In this document: positions 63,326-64,000 of the stretch, one piece after another | Layout: each line of letters begins with the position of its first letter | How positions within the stretch are numbered: position 1 is the first letter of the stretch | Source: Microvirga mediterraneensis | Lineage (GTDB): Bacteria > Pseudomonadota > Alphaproteobacteria > Rhizobiales > Beijerinckiaceae | Assembly (NCBI RefSeq): GCF_013520865.1 | Contig: NZ_JACDXJ010000001.1 | Coordinates: 868,001 to 932,000 of the forward strand | Direction: 5' to 3' | DNA length: 64,000 bases | Program-made: the position numbers and the translations under genes | The notes under the pieces: generated by a model | Databases searched by the model: none | Told to the model about the DNA's origin: nothing | The model's input: the letters and a program-made list of their open reading frames with translations, nothing else

Positions 63326-64000
63326 ACGGGGTCTTTCAAAGCAAAGCGGCCCGGTACGCGGCAAGCTTGGCCGCGCCCCTGGCTCGTACCGGGCGGAAAT
63401 CTGATGCGCTGCAATATAATGATAAGAGAGCGGCTGCAATAGGGCACGGTGGCGCGTTTCTCGGCAAGGGGGGTGGGCAGCACCTTTGGGCCCGCAGCGT
63501 GCGCTGCGAGCCTGAAGGTCAGTCGAGGGAGGGTGCGGTGCATCGCCCGGCTCGCTGTGAGTGTGAGAGTGGAAGAGCCGGACGGCGCCTCGCACGCGGT
63601 TCTTTTCAGGTGGACCAGCTGGGGAGCCCCCAAGGTCGACCTCCCGCGACCACAGGTGTGCGAGACCTGCGGCGGGACCGCCTCCCGCCCCGCACTGGCT
63701 GACGCCTCGCGAGCGCGCCCCTCGGCGGGCGGGAATGCGAACGATATAGCCGAGCTTGTCCGCCCTGTCAAGAACAAAGTGAGAACATGCCATCCGCCCG
63801 ACGATCCCTCCTCGCGTCATGACCGGGCTTGGCCCGGCCGCCTGCGTCTTCAACTTGCTTCAAGACGTGGGGGCCGCAACACGGGCGGCCGTGACGGGGT
63901 GAGTGTCATCCCCGGCGAGCCGAAGGCGAGGGAAGCGGATCCATGGCGTTGCGCCTGAACGTGGATTCCCTTCCCGTCCGATGGCTTCGCCATCTCCGGC
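63326..64000. other. typA upstream region, no supported gene
   Basis: 675 bases at the right edge. An open frame of 169 codons (63449-63958, plus) has no family resemblance, no convincing SD and an Arg/Ser/Pro-rich composition typical of GC-rich noise. The first ~100 bases should hold the typA promoter. The last 100 bases are a repeat. Confidence 0.4.
63902..64000. repeat. Long imperfect inverted repeat (REP/BIME-like), cut by the window edge
   Basis: GTCATCCCCGGCGAGCC then GGGAAGCGGATCCA on the left (63904-63943) faces TGGATTCCCTTCCC then GGCTTCGCC on the right (63962-63993). Arms match with scattered differences; the outer end is beyond the window. Its GTCATCCCC start links it to the 48150 element. 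Confidence 0.5.

Noticed and set aside
63449..63958. 169-codon plus-strand frame upstream of typA
   Set aside because: No SD, no family, composition of non-coding GC-rich DNA and it runs into a repeat.

Overview
This window looks like chromosomal core DNA of a GC-rich alphaproteobacterium of the order Hyphomicrobiales (Rhizobiales), probably from the Methylobacterium/Microvirga/Bosea side. That placement is inferred from gene content and order: rpsT-dnaA-dnaN-recF-gyrB, mutM next to ubiE-ubiB-coaBC-dut, a tandem RegB/RegA (ActS/ActR) redox system, an intracellular PHB depolymerase, MmcB, CcrM-type GANTC sites and a CtrA-type TTAA-N7-TTAA box. No rRNA, tRNA, insertion sequence, phage or CRISPR array was seen.

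Layout. 1-4.3 kb: the 3' end of a uracil-DNA glycosylase family gene, a bifunctional PBP1A-type peptidoglycan synthase, a DUF1330 protein and a Bcr/CflA drug exporter. 4.6-10 kb: one very large RTX-type secreted adhesin with alternating repeat domains, preceded by an AT-rich leader. 10-18 kb: a chemoreceptor with an unusual signalling tip, a SprT/YgjP-like metalloprotease, PhaZ, RegB-RegA, MmcB and a TPR protein. 18.5-22 kb: an ABC-exporter-like protein whose nucleotide-binding motifs are all degraded, then an MBL-fold hydrolase. 22-27 kb: a nucleotide-sugar and lipid-linked sugar cluster (UDP-glucuronate 4-epimerase, Und-P sugar transferase, 4-ketoreductase, 4,6-dehydratase) consistent with making UDP-QuiNAc and starting an O-antigen or capsule unit. 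27-31.6 kb: a FecCD-type metallophore/B12 importer pair, an AlkX/YcaQ-like DNA glycosylase and a ring-cleaving dioxygenase-like VOC protein. 31.8-43 kb: many small accessory units (periplasmic SUOX-fold protein plus GGDEF-EAL protein, a QueD-like protein without the catalytic cysteine, MipA/OmpV, BON, HNH, patatin, dienelactone hydrolase, an HxlR-controlled VOC/SRPBCC pair, a DUF4126/flavoprotein pair).

43-64 kb is the replication and housekeeping block. On the minus strand: rpsT, dnaA, dnaN, recF, a LysE exporter, a small membrane protein and gyrB, and separately mutM-echA-TSUP. On the plus strand: ubiE-ubiB-coaBC-dut with stop/start overlaps, then an Rrf2 regulator and cysK separated by a perfect 12-bp dyad, then three tiny hydrophilic proteins. 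typA faces them on the minus strand. The rpsT-dnaA interval carries twelve GANTC sites within 335 bp plus DnaA-box-like sequences, the strongest non-coding signal in the window.

Start codons were chosen by Shine-Dalgarno spacing and family N-termini; where the longest reading frame starts earlier this is noted. Family assignments come from motif recognition only; no database search was run.
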